44,896 bases of DNA from NCBI GenBank assembly GCA_016718265.1, contig JADKDZ010000015.1, forward strand, positions 1 to 44,896, written 5' to 3'. The stretch's first letter is position 1, and every line of letters starts with the position of its first letter. The stretch is from Uliginosibacterium sp. Its GTDB lineage: Bacteria; Pseudomonadota; Gammaproteobacteria; Burkholderiales; Rhodocyclaceae. A program made the translations under genes and the position numbers. The notes below the pieces were generated by a model. The model did not search any database. It saw only the letters and a list, made by a program, of their open reading frames with translations, and had not been told where the DNA came from. This document shows positions 31,717-41,480 of this stretch, in pieces.

Positions 31717-32417
31717 TAAATCCTAAAATCGCACAGGAATCACAGAAGCTAACAACATCCGGTGTGGTTGATTTATACGTTCTTGACCTCACTGTTATTG
31801 GTGTCTCTCAGTTATTCTATTTCCACAACATGTACATCACAGGCCAACAATCTGTGTGGTGGAAGGGGATTGAATACCTCCCTATGCCGATTGAAGCCAC
31901 AGGCTTCGAGATGAGCGGGAACAAACAAACTCCCCGTCCAACGCTTAGAGTGTCCAACGTTACAGGACTCATCTCAGCAATGCTGCAAGATATGGATGAT
32001 CTTGTAGGGGCCAAGATTACACGGCAGCGTACGTTTGCAAAGTTCCTTGATCCAGATAATTATGGTGGCATCAACCCTGATGCTGATGATGAAGCCACAT
32101 TCTCTGATGAGGTGTGGTTTATTGATCGTAAGAGCCTTGAGAGCAAAGCTGTTGTAGAGTTTGAGCTGTGTGTCCCTTGGGATTTAACTGGTGTAACGCT
32201 TCCTGCTCTCCCTTGTTCTGCTTCACATTGTGTGTGGGAGTACAGGGGGGATGGATGTGGATACACAGGGGGCCCTGTAGCAGACATCAACAATGATCCG
32301 ACAGGTTCTCTTGCAACAGACAGATGTAGCAAGACGTTAGTGGGCTGCCAGCTTCGTTACGGGCAACAAGGTGTTCTCCCAATTGGGGTGTTCCCTGCTG
32401 TTGGCATTATTAGATAG
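31713..32417 (+). CDS. Minor tail protein L-like (iron-sulfur)
   Basis: A 234-residue tail-tip protein. The C-terminal cysteine cluster (Cys168, 173, 182, 205, 212; as LPCSASHCVWEYRGDGCGY ... DRCSKTLVGC) matches the lambda gpL pattern that holds a 4Fe-4S cluster. The N-terminal domain has LYVLDLTVIGVSQLFYFHN and W-rich strands. It overlaps the M-like gene by 4 bases (ATGA), supporting the M frame-2 end. Confidence 0.88.
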   Translation: MINPKIAQESQKLTTSGVVDLYVLDLTVIGVSQLFYFHNMYITGQQSVWWKGIEYLPMPIEATGFEMSGNKQTPRPTLRVSNVTGLISAMLQDMDDLVGAKITRQRTFAKFLDPDNYGGINPDADDEATFSDEVWFIDRKSLESKAVVEFELCVPWDLTGVTLPALPCSASHCVWEYRGDGCGYTGGPVADINNDPTGSLATDRCSKTLVGCQLRYGQQGVLPIGVFPAVGIIR

Positions 32418-32425
32418 GTTCTGAC

Positions 32426-33172
32426 ATGAATATCCAAACAATCGTTGATAAGCACAAAGAAGAATTCATCAAGCAAGCTAATGACTCCCCTCACAGGGAA
32501 GTGTGTGGGCTTGTTGTTAAGCTCAAGACTAAAACAAAATACATCCCGTGCAAGAATGTTGCAGGCAATGCTTTTGATTTTGAGATTAGCCAAGAAGACG
32601 TAGATAAAGCAGAATCGCAAGGGACAATCATTGCCGTATTTCATTCCCATGTGAATCACGAGATGAGCTTCACCCCTGCTGATGTGCGAGCATGTAACCA
32701 AACAGATACGCCATACATTTTGTATCATTTGTCGTCTCAATCATTCAAGTACATCACCCCGTCACACGAGATTCCAAGATTGCTTGGCAGGGCGTACGTC
32801 GCAGGCACAAACGACTGCTTTGGGCTTGTCAAAGATTATTATCACCTTGCTTACGGCTTTGAGATACAAGACGAATACAGATGGGACAAGTGGTGGAAAG
32901 AGGCTGATTTGATTACAAGCAACACATGGGAGAAGTCTGGATTCTTCTGTGTGTCCAAGAAAGACATGCAGCCCGGGGACATCCTCGTGATGCAAAGCGG
33001 AAGCGATAGATTGAATCACCTTGCTATATTCATTGGCAATAGCCGTATCCTGCATCACTGCTACAACAGGCTGTCAAGCATCGACATCTATGCGGGCATG
33101 TGGAAAGACAACACTGTATATGTTTTGAGGAATAAAGAATGCTTACAACCATCAAACTTGGAGGTTTTTTAG
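32426..33172 (+). CDS. Tail tip hydrolase K-like (JAMM + NlpC/P60)
   Basis: A 248-residue two-domain protein. The N-terminal JAMM/MPN metalloprotease domain has HSH (73-75) and Asp86 in TPAD, with Glu25 upstream. The C-terminal NlpC/P60 domain has Cys131 in TNDCFGLVKDYY and His198 in RLNHLAIFIGN. In lambda-type phages it contributes to tail-tip assembly and may open peptidoglycan during DNA entry. It overlaps the I-like gene by 34 bases in a different frame. Confidence 0.88.
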   Translation: MNIQTIVDKHKEEFIKQANDSPHREVCGLVVKLKTKTKYIPCKNVAGNAFDFEISQEDVDKAESQGTIIAVFHSHVNHEMSFTPADVRACNQTDTPYILYHLSSQSFKYITPSHEIPRLLGRAYVAGTNDCFGLVKDYYHLAYGFEIQDEYRWDKWWKEADLITSNTWEKSGFFCVSKKDMQPGDILVMQSGSDRLNHLAIFIGNSRILHHCYNRLSSIDIYAGMWKDNTVYVLRNKECLQPSNLEVF

Positions 33173-33687
33173 GCAAGAAATATGGCAAGACGCACAAGAT
33201 GGCAGCGAAGAGTCCTGCACATGCTGTGGCAATGCTGTGTGCTTGCTTCAAAGGATTCCGTAAAGACTTTCAACAGCACAACTGGCGCATTCTTGTTAAT
33301 GACTACACCGCGTGTGAAGAAGACATAAAGAACAACATAAACACTGCAGGAAAGTGCATCAGGTTTCTTCCTAAGTTTGAGGGCAGTGGAAACTATGCAA
33401 GGATTGTAGCGGGGATTGTTGTTCTTGTTGTCAATGCAATCTACTTTCAAAACAGCCCTCAAGGTATTCAACTTGGTGTTGGGCTTATTGCCGGGGGTAT
33501 CTTGGGCATGATGTTTGGTGTAAATCCTTCTGCTACAGATCAGGCCAATGACGCCAAGAAGACATCCTACCTGTTTGGAGGAACCCTCAACACAACAGGC
33601 CAAGGGAATCCTCGTCCATTGCTATACGGAAGACGTTTAGTTGGCAGCCAAGTGGTGAGCGCAGGTATTAGTACAAGGGAGCTATAA
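33139..33687 (+). CDS. Tail tip assembly protein I-like
   Basis: A 182-residue protein with an N-terminal ubiquitin-like half (TIKLGGFLGKKYGKTHKM ... SPAHAVAMLCACFKGFRK) and hydrophobic Gly-rich segments (VAGIVVLVVNAIYF; LGVGLIAGGILGMMFGVNP), ending GNPRPLLYGRRLVGSQVVSAGI. This is the Lambda_tail_I pattern. It sits between K- and J-like genes and its stop overlaps the J start (TAATG). It assists J assembly and is usually cleaved or lost from the virion. Confidence 0.85.
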   Translation: MLTTIKLGGFLGKKYGKTHKMAAKSPAHAVAMLCACFKGFRKDFQQHNWRILVNDYTACEEDIKNNINTAGKCIRFLPKFEGSGNYARIVAGIVVLVVNAIYFQNSPQGIQLGVGLIAGGILGMMFGVNPSATDQANDAKKTSYLFGGTLNTTGQGNPRPLLYGRRLVGSQVVSAGISTREL

Positions 33688-36600
33688 TGCTATTGAAATA
33701 CAAAGGTAGTGGTGGTGGAGATGACGATGAAGGTCAGAAAGCCACAGAAGCTCCTGACACACTAACATCAAAACAATTCCTGAAGATTATTGATCTAATA
33801 TCAGAAGGCCCTGTAGAAGGGCTTGTGAATAACCTACAGTCTATCTACATTGCTGACACACCGATACAGAATCCTGACGGAAGCATGAATGTGGACGGGT
33901 TTGCTGTGCAAGGACGTAATGGCACTGTAGACCAGACGTTCGTAGCAGGGTTTGAAGCTGCCGAGTCTGAGAAGGCTGTTGGTGTCAAGATCACGAAGCC
34001 AACCCCTATTGTACGCTCTCTGGAAGGAACCAACCTTAACGCTGTACGCGTTAGCCTTGGTATCCCAGCTCTTCAGGTAATTCACCAAGATACAGGAAGC
34101 TCTGAAGCAACACACGTAGAAGTAGGGATTGATATTCAGAAGGATGGCGGTGGATTTATCCCTCAGATTCTTTCCAAGATTAAGATTGGTGAAGGCAGCA
34201 CATATTTCACACAAAGCAATGACTACAACGTGTCTATGCTGCATGCTGGCTACAAAGTTGGCTTGAGCGTATGGTGGCAAGGAACCCCTAGCCCTGATTT
34301 ACAGCGCGTTACGTTTATCATTGAGAGGTCAATCAAGGGAGCTAACAACTTTGAGTTTGTCCTGAGCCATGTAATGGAGGGGCGTGCCAAGCTGACAACA
34401 GTGTTGATGGGCAGTGGCCCTTACCAATCCGGTAATAGCTATTACAAAGCCCCAGAAGAGCGCTTGTTCTTCTACACCAATACAAACTGGACGCTCTACG
34501 ATTATCGTATTGCATACGTTTCCACTATCAATACACGCACTCCACGCTTTGAGTTGGACAGGCTTGAGATGTGGGACAACAGCTTGACAGATCGTATATA
34601 CGGAAAATGTACAAGCAAGTATGTACGTGAGTACGTCCTTCCGTTGAGTGGGCCGGGGCAGTACGAAGTTAGGGTCAGGCGGATTACAGACGACAGCACA
34701 ACTACATACCTGCAGAACGACATCCAGTGGGAAACATTCACTGAGATTATTGACCAGAAGCTGTCCTATCCGTATTCAGCCTATATTGCAATGTCTGTGG
34801 ATTCGTCTCAGTACGACGGAATTCCTACGCGGGCATACGACGTTAAGGGGCGGATTGTAAAGGTTCCTGTCAACTACGACGCTGTGTCAAGAATCTACAG
34901 CGGAACATGGGACTTTGATACGTTCAAGACATCTTACACGGACAACCCTGTGTGGTGTTTGCTTGACCTAATCACTAACGCTCGCTACGGGCTTGGTAAG
35001 TACGTTCCAATTGAGCAAGTTGATTTAGTTTCCTTCTACCGCATTGCTCAGTATTGTGATGAGCCTGTTCCTAACGGGTATGGCGGCTTTGAGCCTCGCT
35101 ATACGTGCTCGTTGTACATGCAAGGGAACGAAGACGCATATAAAGTGTTGTCTGATATGGCGTCCATCTTCAACGGGATGATTTACTGGGTGAATGGCGC
35201 TCTGGCTATTTCAGCAGACATGCCTGATGATCCTGCTTGGATATTCACAAACGCTAACGTTGTTGATGGGGAATTCATCTATCAGGGATCAAGCAAGAAC
35301 ACGCGTTACACGACGGCCTTAATCACGTACGTGGACGCAGAAGATCGCTTTACAGAGAAGACAGAGTATGTCACTCTGCCCGACTACATTGCCAAGTATG
35401 GTGTGAAGCAAACATCTGCTATAGCTGTTGGATGCTCTTCAAGAGGTCAAGCTGTACGCTTTGGCAGAAACATCCTTCTATCGTCATGTGCCCTCACAGA
35501 GCTTGTGTCTTTCACGACAGGGCTTGAAGGCGCTGGTAGCGGATTGGTTCCGGGAAGTGTTATCAAGGTGCATGATTCAAATCGGGTAGGGAAGCGTTGG
35601 GGTGGGCGTATTCTGTCTGCTACAACAAGCTCTGTCACAATTGACAGTGCAATCGAAGTGAATATAGGAGACACCTATACCCTCAGTGTTCTGTTGCCTA
35701 ACGGCACAATGGAGACGAGAGAGGTTATCTTCACATCCACCCCCTACCTCGTTGCTTTTGGAGATGGTGAAAAGGATGTCAATCTACAATACTTGGCTAT
35801 CATTGATTCGTCTGGTGACGCCATAGGTTCCTACATTGTAGATAACACATACACTGTCATTACACTTGTAACTCCATTCAGCCAAGCCCCTGCCAGAATG
35901 GCAATGTGGATGCTGGAATCGAATACGATTCAATCTCAGTTGTTCCGTGTTGTGTCCATCTCTGAGAAGGATGTCAATCAATACGAGATTACAGGGCTTG
36001 AATACAATGAGTCAAAGTACGCCGCTGTAGATGAAGATGCTGCGTTTATTGAGCGCCCTATCTCCACCCCTTACAGGTGGTATACGCCTTCTCCGGCGAG
36101 GCTTGTTGTAACAGATGCATCCTACCTCGATGAGCTTGGAAACATTCGTTATACAGCCCTTGTGAGCTTCACACGCCCTACGTTTTCTTCATTCAGCCAC
36201 TCTGTGCTGTGGTGGAGGTATGCTGGGGAGCAATGGCAGGATGCTGGATCATTTACGGATGCTTTCAAGGATATTCATCTGTCGAAGGTGGGTGATATTG
36301 AAGTGAGTGTGCAGCATGTAAGCCAGTATGGAATATACAGCAACAAGGCTTACGCTACAGCAACGATAACTGGTAATCCGGGCATTCCACCTGACGTGAG
36401 TAACTTCTTGATTAGCATTCAAGGAGCATCTGCGTATTTCTCATGGGAAGTGCCTAATGTTACATCCAGCAAGAACATTAGTCATTACGTCATCAAGCAT
36501 TCCACAACAGAGTCAAGTAGTGTTGATTGGGGAAGTGCTGTTGTCGTTGCTGACAAGATTGCATATCCAACAAACCACATCAACCTGACGTGTCGTAGAG

Positions 36601-37490
36601 GGACGTATCTCATCAAGGCAGTGTCAAAGAGTGGATTGGAATCAGCTAACGCTACATCCATTATAAACACGCTTGACGGGTCAGACGATTACTCATTAGT
36701 TAGGTCTGTATCAGAAGACCCTTATTACTCTGGAACAAAAGAGCATACAAGTGTTGGCGGAGGTAAGCTGTTTATCTCTGGCAGTGTGATGATGGACTGG
36801 ACGCCTCTGAGTATTGCAAAACCCCTTAACTACGGGATTGGTGCATTTGCAGAAGGAACCTACTACCTCGTCCCCCTGTCTCTCGCAGAGGTTAATACTG
36901 TAAGGCTTACAGCAAACATCGTGGCGGATGGGTCCAACTTCCTTAATTACATCGGCACATGGGACAGCCTTGCTGGTGTTTCAAATATAGGCGGTGCTGC
37001 TGCATCAGATTGGAGCGTTGTTGTGTATTACAGATGGCGCAATAAGCCAGAAGACGCTTGGTCTGAGTGGATTCCTTTGTCCTCTACTGAGGTTACCCTG
37101 CAGTATGCTGAATTTAAAGCTGTATTGAAGAGCTTGAAGTTTGGCGTATCCCCTGTTGTGTCAGAGCTATCTGTTACTGTAATGGGAAGGAATCGTGTAG
37201 AAGGAGCAGAGGATATAAACACAGACGCTGGCACAGGACAGGCTGTCGTCGAATATACAAGAGGGTTTTATAGACAACCTGCAGTCGCAATCATTGCACA
37301 GAACATGGCAACAGGAGACTACTATGAAGTGCTGGATAAAGATTTGAATGGTTTCACAATTATATTTAAGAATTCTTCTGGCACACCTGTTCAAAGGAAG
37401 TTCGATTGGATTTCAAAAGGCATGGGCTATTCTTATGGTCCGGGCGGAACTAAATATGTTCCGCGACTACCAACTTGGGGGTATGAGTAA
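33687..37490 (+). CDS. Central tail tip / host-specificity protein J-like
   Basis: A 1267-residue protein of the J family. Recognised from LKIIDLISEGPVEGLV at the start, the GDD(E) N-terminal segment, NPVWCLLDLITNARYGLGKYVP, and YKVLSDMASIFNGMIYWVNGAL. From about residue 800 there are fibronectin type III-like domains (TRPTFSSFSHSVLWWRYAGEQW; the NFLISIQGASAYFSWEVP domain) and a receptor-binding C-terminal region. J forms the trimeric hub and tip that binds the host receptor. The C-terminus should be host-specific. The stop overlaps the next gene (TAATG). Confidence 0.9.
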   Translation: MLLKYKGSGGGDDDEGQKATEAPDTLTSKQFLKIIDLISEGPVEGLVNNLQSIYIADTPIQNPDGSMNVDGFAVQGRNGTVDQTFVAGFEAAESEKAVGVKITKPTPIVRSLEGTNLNAVRVSLGIPALQVIHQDTGSSEATHVEVGIDIQKDGGGFIPQILSKIKIGEGSTYFTQSNDYNVSMLHAGYKVGLSVWWQGTPSPDLQRVTFIIERSIKGANNFEFVLSHVMEGRAKLTTVLMGSGPYQSGNSYYKAPEERLFFYTNTNWTLYDYRIAYVSTINTRTPRFELDRLEMWDNSLTDRIYGKCTSKYVREYVLPLSGPGQYEVRVRRITDDSTTTYLQNDIQWETFTEIIDQKLSYPYSAYIAMSVDSSQYDGIPTRAYDVKGRIVKVPVNYDAVSRIYSGTWDFDTFKTSYTDNPVWCLLDLITNARYGLGKYVPIEQVDLVSFYRIAQYCDEPVPNGYGGFEPRYTCSLYMQGNEDAYKVLSDMASIFNGMIYWVNGALAISADMPDDPAWIFTNANVVDGEFIYQGSSKNTRYTTALITYVDAEDRFTEKTEYVTLPDYIAKYGVKQTSAIAVGCSSRGQAVRFGRNILLSSCALTELVSFTTGLEGAGSGLVPGSVIKVHDSNRVGKRWGGRILSATTSSVTIDSAIEVNIGDTYTLSVLLPNGTMETREVIFTSTPYLVAFGDGEKDVNLQYLAIIDSSGDAIGSYIVDNTYTVITLVTPFSQAPARMAMWMLESNTIQSQLFRVVSISEKDVNQYEITGLEYNESKYAAVDEDAAFIERPISTPYRWYTPSPARLVVTDASYLDELGNIRYTALVSFTRPTFSSFSHSVLWWRYAGEQWQDAGSFTDAFKDIHLSKVGDIEVSVQHVSQYGIYSNKAYATATITGNPGIPPDVSNFLISIQGASAYFSWEVPNVTSSKNISHYVIKHSTTESSSVDWGSAVVVADKIAYPTNHINLTCRRGTYLIKAVSKSGLESANATSIINTLDGSDDYSLVRSVSEDPYYSGTKEHTSVGGGKLFISGSVMMDWTPLSIAKPLNYGIGAFAEGTYYLVPLSLAEVNTVRLTANIVADGSNFLNYIGTWDSLAGVSNIGGAAASDWSVVVYYRWRNKPEDAWSEWIPLSSTEVTLQYAEFKAVLKSLKFGVSPVVSELSVTVMGRNRVEGAEDINTDAGTGQAVVEYTRGFYRQPAVAIIAQNMATGDYYEVLDKDLNGFTIIFKNSSGTPVQRKFDWISKGMGYSYGPGGTKYVPRLPTWGYE

Positions 37491-38035
37491 TGAGTCAAGC
37501 TAGTTTGGGGACTTTACCCCCAAGTACAACATCTGGAACACAGCTTAGTACGCTGTTGGTAAATTGGCAGGACGCTGTTCACTCAGGGCACAGTAGTGCC
37601 CTGGGTAGCAGACCGTCCTATGTGACAATGGGAATGCAGTGGATTGATACAAGCGGCCCTACGTGGAAGGTGTATCGTTATGATGGTGCTCAAGATATAC
37701 TTGAAAACCAGATAGATACAACAAACAATAAGGCATATCCGGGAAGCTCTTATTACAACGGGGCTATTCCGGGCGTGATAGTGCATCCAAGTGGGCTGAT
37801 GGAACAGTTTGGCAGGGTCACGGTTCCTGTCGGGACTGGGTACACAACATTTGTAGCCTTCCCGCACAGCTCCTATGCTACAACAAACATCTTGTTTAAG
37901 CTGACGTATGTTGGAGGGCTTAATACCAATGTATTCTACGGCGTAAATGCTTATAACCAAGGCGGCTTCACTTTGGAAGTGGCTGGTAACATTATAGTAC
38001 CATTCAGTATTGACTGGGAAGCGAGGGGGTTTTAA
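37490..38035 (+). CDS. Tail fibre-like protein (short)
   Basis: A 181-residue protein. Its first third (TSGTQLSTLLVNWQDAVHSGHSSALGSRPSYV) is clearly homologous to the start of the next gene (LAYDLNAWAQAIHSGHSGGSRPSYI), with IDTSGPTWKVYRYDGAQD matching VKNSSNPWQIYIFDGTDD. The two share an attachment domain after gene duplication. The C-terminal domain (YTTFVAFPHSSYATTNILF ...) is a beta-rich tip like those in side-tail fibres. It is coupled to J and to the next gene. Confidence 0.72.
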   Translation: MSQASLGTLPPSTTSGTQLSTLLVNWQDAVHSGHSSALGSRPSYVTMGMQWIDTSGPTWKVYRYDGAQDILENQIDTTNNKAYPGSSYYNGAIPGVIVHPSGLMEQFGRVTVPVGTGYTTFVAFPHSSYATTNILFKLTYVGGLNTNVFYGVNAYNQGGFTLEVAGNIIVPFSIDWEARGF

Positions 38036-40201
38036 ATGGCACAGTTTGGATTACCAGTGATTAACCCGTCTGTGAAGGACGGGGAAGGGCTTGCCTATGA
38101 CCTCAACGCTTGGGCACAAGCTATTCACAGCGGGCACTCAGGGGGCTCCCGCCCCTCTTATATCACAGGGGGGATGACGTGGGTGAAAAACTCATCAAAC
38201 CCTTGGCAGATATATATCTTCGACGGCACTGATGATGCTCTGACAGGTACATTGGATATCACAACTAACACATACACCCCTGTAGGTGGAGGGGGCGGTG
38301 GAACAGGTGTTCCGGGATATGTAACAGATTTGTCCTATTCCTATACGTACGGCTTGGGTAATATGCCCACAACCAACCTGTTGAAGATCACAGGGGGTAT
38401 CACTGCAGTGGATAACACAGCAGAGGCTAACGAAGTAGAAGGGCCGGGAGTATTTGTCAAGGACATGAGGGCATCTACAGTGGCTGGTTCTACAGGCGGT
38501 TCAGTAAATTCCTGTTTGTTCTCTCACACTGTTACACGTAATGGCCTACAGAACAGTTATGAATGGAATGGATTATTCATTTTGGACATGCTCTCAAGTG
38601 GCCCCGGGGAGCATTGTGCCTCTTATTCCCAAGCTAACGCTTACGGTACCTCCGCCACATGGGGAGCTGTGAATCAAGTCGATGACATGCGCTACGATCA
38701 GTCCGACAACGGGCTGTTATGGGGGCTTGAAGTAGATTGTTTTGTATCAGGCAGCGGGAAGACTAACTCTGCAGGGATTGTTGTTGTTGCAGGGGATAGT
38801 AAGAAAGTTTTTACAGGCACGGCTTCTGCAACAACAAGTGTTGTTGACAGAGGGGTGGCCCTTGTAGGCAACGAAGGCGTGTGTAAGTTTAAGACTGGCT
38901 TTTGGGCAACAAACTACATAAACGAGGGTTTACAGCTTTACGACTACTCTGGTGTAGCTACAAGTAATATCACATTACAAGGAAGTCACACCAGAGCCGC
39001 AATCACCTCAAGGTTTAACACAGCCCCTTACGGGCTAGACTTCACTGAGTCTAATACATTCACGACAGCGGCAATTGGTTTGGCTGGAACTCACACCATT
39101 AAGTTTGGTGCAAACACCCTTGGGGCTTCCGGCACAGACTTGATGTGGAACGGAGTGCCTGTGGGCGGTGGAGGTGGTAGTGGAAGCTCTATTGTCACAC
39201 CGGGATCAATTGCACAGTTTGGGTCTTACCTCAGCGACCCGAACCATGCGTTGCTCACAATCCCTGCCAACAAGCGACTGGTTTTCAACAAAGAAGCAAC
39301 GTCAAATGATGCCCGAGGGATTCAGATCATCAAGAATCTTTCCGCAGCAACAGGCGGCGGCGGGTACACAAGTCACTCTTTGTCTATGGAGCTTTCCACA
39401 GGTGCCTCATACGCTGGAAGGGAGCATGTACAAGATATTATTGTTACGCACAATGCCCCTGACGTTGGTGGTGCAAACCCTGTCGTGGCCACAAGCTACT
39501 CCATGACTAAAAACTCCACTGCGGGGGTGTATGGTACGGTTACCTCTCTGTACGACAATACTAATGTTGCAGACCAGAACAACATCATGCAGGGCGTTAA
39601 TATAACGCTATGGAGTGGTGGCACAGACGGGTTCCTTGCTAGGAATGGTTTGGTCATTAACTCCGGAAAGAATGTCGCCGGGGCTACAACATACACAGGG
39701 CGTGGGATATTCCTCTCAAACGGGGCTGGTGCAGGCTATAGCAGAGGTATAGAGGTAGGCGCACCTGTCGTGGATAGCGCATTTCTGTTCTCTGGCTCTA
39801 TTCATTCTGCAGCAACAGAAACCGCAATAATTCGCTCAACAGGAACAGCACATAAAGGTATCAACTTCCGTAATAGCTCACACTCTAGTGGGCTTGCAAT
39901 GGATATTGCAGCAAACGATGCTTATGCTGTAAATGGTACGGCTGTGCTGAAGAGGCAAGCAGGAGATTGGTGTAAGGTTATTGGGAGCACGAGCACCTAC
40001 AGAAACTATTTTGGTGGTGACTTCAACCTTAATAATGTGAATACATCTTTTGTACTAGCGACAACAGCGGACCTACAAAGCCACGTAATGGCTCTGTACA
40101 GAATTCTTTTCACTTACATAAATGACGCTAGGTTCCACGGTCAGATTGGTGGAAATCCTAACTCAACAGCTAACGCAAGTTTCCAAACCCCTCCGACGTA
40201 A
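38036..40201 (+). CDS. Tail fibre (long)
   Basis: A 721-residue fibre with the attachment domain shared with the preceding protein (residues 1-75), a Gly-rich linker (GGGGGGTG), a long beta-rich shaft with two further Gly/Ser linkers (near 375 and 390), and a C-terminal YGLDF/NTLGAS-type region. The C-terminal ends NDARFHGQIGGNPNSTANAS, with no chaperone motif visible. It abuts the preceding stop, and a terminator follows 5 bases after its own stop. Receptor unknown. Confidence 0.72.
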   Translation: MAQFGLPVINPSVKDGEGLAYDLNAWAQAIHSGHSGGSRPSYITGGMTWVKNSSNPWQIYIFDGTDDALTGTLDITTNTYTPVGGGGGGTGVPGYVTDLSYSYTYGLGNMPTTNLLKITGGITAVDNTAEANEVEGPGVFVKDMRASTVAGSTGGSVNSCLFSHTVTRNGLQNSYEWNGLFILDMLSSGPGEHCASYSQANAYGTSATWGAVNQVDDMRYDQSDNGLLWGLEVDCFVSGSGKTNSAGIVVVAGDSKKVFTGTASATTSVVDRGVALVGNEGVCKFKTGFWATNYINEGLQLYDYSGVATSNITLQGSHTRAAITSRFNTAPYGLDFTESNTFTTAAIGLAGTHTIKFGANTLGASGTDLMWNGVPVGGGGGSGSSIVTPGSIAQFGSYLSDPNHALLTIPANKRLVFNKEATSNDARGIQIIKNLSAATGGGGYTSHSLSMELSTGASYAGREHVQDIIVTHNAPDVGGANPVVATSYSMTKNSTAGVYGTVTSLYDNTNVADQNNIMQGVNITLWSGGTDGFLARNGLVINSGKNVAGATTYTGRGIFLSNGAGAGYSRGIEVGAPVVDSAFLFSGSIHSAATETAIIRSTGTAHKGINFRNSSHSSGLAMDIAANDAYAVNGTAVLKRQAGDWCKVIGSTSTYRNYFGGDFNLNNVNTSFVLATTADLQSHVMALYRILFTYINDARFHGQIGGNPNSTANASFQTPPT

Positions 40202-40206
40202 TACAA

Positions 40207-40235
40207 AGAAGCCCCTCCATTACGGAGGGGCTTTT
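40207..40235. terminator. Bidirectional terminator, copy of 1682 hairpin
   Basis: AAGCCCCTCC (40209-40218) pairs with GGAGGGGCTT (40224-40233) around ATTAC, followed by TTCTTTA. It lies between the convergent long fibre gene and the leftward operon. It differs from the 1682 hairpin by essentially only the loop. Confidence 0.9.
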
Positions 40236-40237
40236 CT

Positions 40238-40420
40238 TTATTCTTCTGCAGACAATTCAGGAAGGCTCTCAGCCTGCTTATTTTTCAGCTCTTCAGCTAA
40301 CATCTGGTTATAAGCATTCACGGTGTCTTCCCATGCAAGGAACAGGCGAGCTGCATCCCCGCTACGGCTGTTAGCAATAAACTGGAATGTGGCTTGAGCC
40401 AGTTCAGCACTAATCTCCAT
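40238..40420 (-). CDS. Small unknown protein
   Basis: A 60-residue acidic helical protein (MEISAELAQATFQFIAN ... LSAEE). Not recognised. Its start ATG overlaps the stop of the upstream gene by one base (TAATG), so it is translationally coupled. It is the last gene of the leftward operon. Confidence 0.55.
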   Translation of the reverse strand: MEISAELAQATFQFIANSRSGDAARLFLAWEDTVNAYNQMLAEELKNKQAESLPELSAEE

Positions 40421-40665
40421 TATTCATCTCCTTTCAAGAAGCGCAGCTTGGCAACAAGTTCTTCTTGCTTCTCCAGATCATCCTTATACTGTGTAGCGAA
40501 GTGCTTCTTGACAACCGTCTTGTCCAAGCCTGTAGCTTCTGCAGCTGCTTCCACAATGTCCTTGATGTTCTCGTTAGCAGCTTCAATCTCTGTGTACAGA
40601 CCGTAGGCCTCCTTTGTGTAGCCAGCCAAAAGGTCACGCTGTTGTGATGTAATATTTACAGTCAT
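40420..40665 (-). CDS. Small helical protein, resembles T4 DsbA family
   Basis: An 81-residue all-helical, charged protein: QRDLLAGYTKEAYGLYTEIEAANENIKDIVEAAAEATGL, then DKTVVKKHFATQYKDDLEKQEEL. The pattern IKDIxxxAxExxGLxxxxxKKxxxxxY is one I associate with phage proteins annotated as DsbA-like double-stranded DNA-binding regulators. That link is from memory and tentative. AAGGAGAAT precedes the ATG. Confidence 0.5.
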   Translation of the reverse strand: MTVNITSQQRDLLAGYTKEAYGLYTEIEAANENIKDIVEAAAEATGLDKTVVKKHFATQYKDDLEKQEELVAKLRFLKGDE

Positions 40666-40686
40666 AGATTCTCCTTAAATTAACGT

Positions 40687-41217
40687 TTAGACAAAAAGCA
40701 TGTCTTCTTCGATTGTATTGATTCCGCCACGAATTTCAATCTGAATATCTCGTAGCAGCTTCATCATTTGCAGGCTTTCTGCAAAATCTTCTACAGGCTC
40801 CATTGGGGCAACATTCTTCGTTGTCCCTTCTTGCCCTTGTGCCTTGTCGCACATCTCCCTGAATTTGTTCCAAGGGATTCCTTCTGTGCTCATGTAAATC
40901 ATATCCCCTTGCAGGTCAGGGTCGCGTGCAGCTTCAATGCGTGCTTCCAGTGTTGATTGTGTTCGAGACAGCCACAGCTTGTCTGTACGTTCATGCCCAA
41001 CAAAGCTGTAGCCGATTCCCGTCTTATTGGACAAGTCCCGATGGTTACAAGCTTGGATGTGTACAACACGGTCTACATCAATGCCCATCACGAACAGGAA
41101 TGCCTCTACGAGCCCTTGGTTCGCAGGAGAAATCAATTCAAACTCACTCAGATGGGCCAACTTATCAACCCGCTTCAAATCACGCGTAGAGACGCGTACA
41201 ACCCCCTTATTCCGCAT
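40687..41217 (-). CDS. Unknown 176-residue protein
   Basis: Not recognised. An N-terminal half with mixed strands and helices (VRVSTRDLKRVDKLAHLSEFELISPANQGLVEAFLFVMGID) is followed by a charged C-terminal half. DVDRVVHIQACNHRDLSNK looks like a conserved core. It overlaps the next upstream gene by 11 bases. It is part of the leftward operon with the MazG-like protein. Confidence 0.55.
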   Translation of the reverse strand: MRNKGVVRVSTRDLKRVDKLAHLSEFELISPANQGLVEAFLFVMGIDVDRVVHIQACNHRDLSNKTGIGYSFVGHERTDKLWLSRTQSTLEARIEAARDPDLQGDMIYMSTEGIPWNKFREMCDKAQGQEGTTKNVAPMEPVEDFAESLQMMKLLRDIQIEIRGGINTIEEDMLFV

Positions 41218-41479
41218 CCACGTCTCCCATGATCTTCAGGAAATCTCGTGCTGTGCGCTTGAAGAACTCCCATTCGGATTTGTAAATCTTCTCATATGTT
41301 TCAATCTCTCCTGCAGCTTGTACATCGTAGCTTGCTAATGCAGCCGAGAAGAGGGCCATATTCACTGTTGTCACTGTCCCGTTGTTCTTCCAGAACTCAA
41401 CAACGCTGCAAACATTATTCTCTCGATCAAGGGCATAAATAGAATCAAGAGAGTTTCCACAGAGCTTGTAGTATTTCAT
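41207..41479 (-). CDS. Unknown 90-residue protein
   Basis: A small soluble protein (MKYYKLCGNSLDSIYALDREN ... FLKIMGDVDAE) of no recognised family. It begins immediately after the MazG-like stop with an AAGGAGGAATAAC ribosome site that lies within the end of that gene. It overlaps the next gene by 11 bases. Confidence 0.55.
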   Translation of the reverse strand: MKYYKLCGNSLDSIYALDRENNVCSVVEFWKNNGTVTTVNMALFSAALASYDVQAAGEIETYEKIYKSEWEFFKRTARDFLKIMGDVDAE

Positions 41480-41480
41480 G

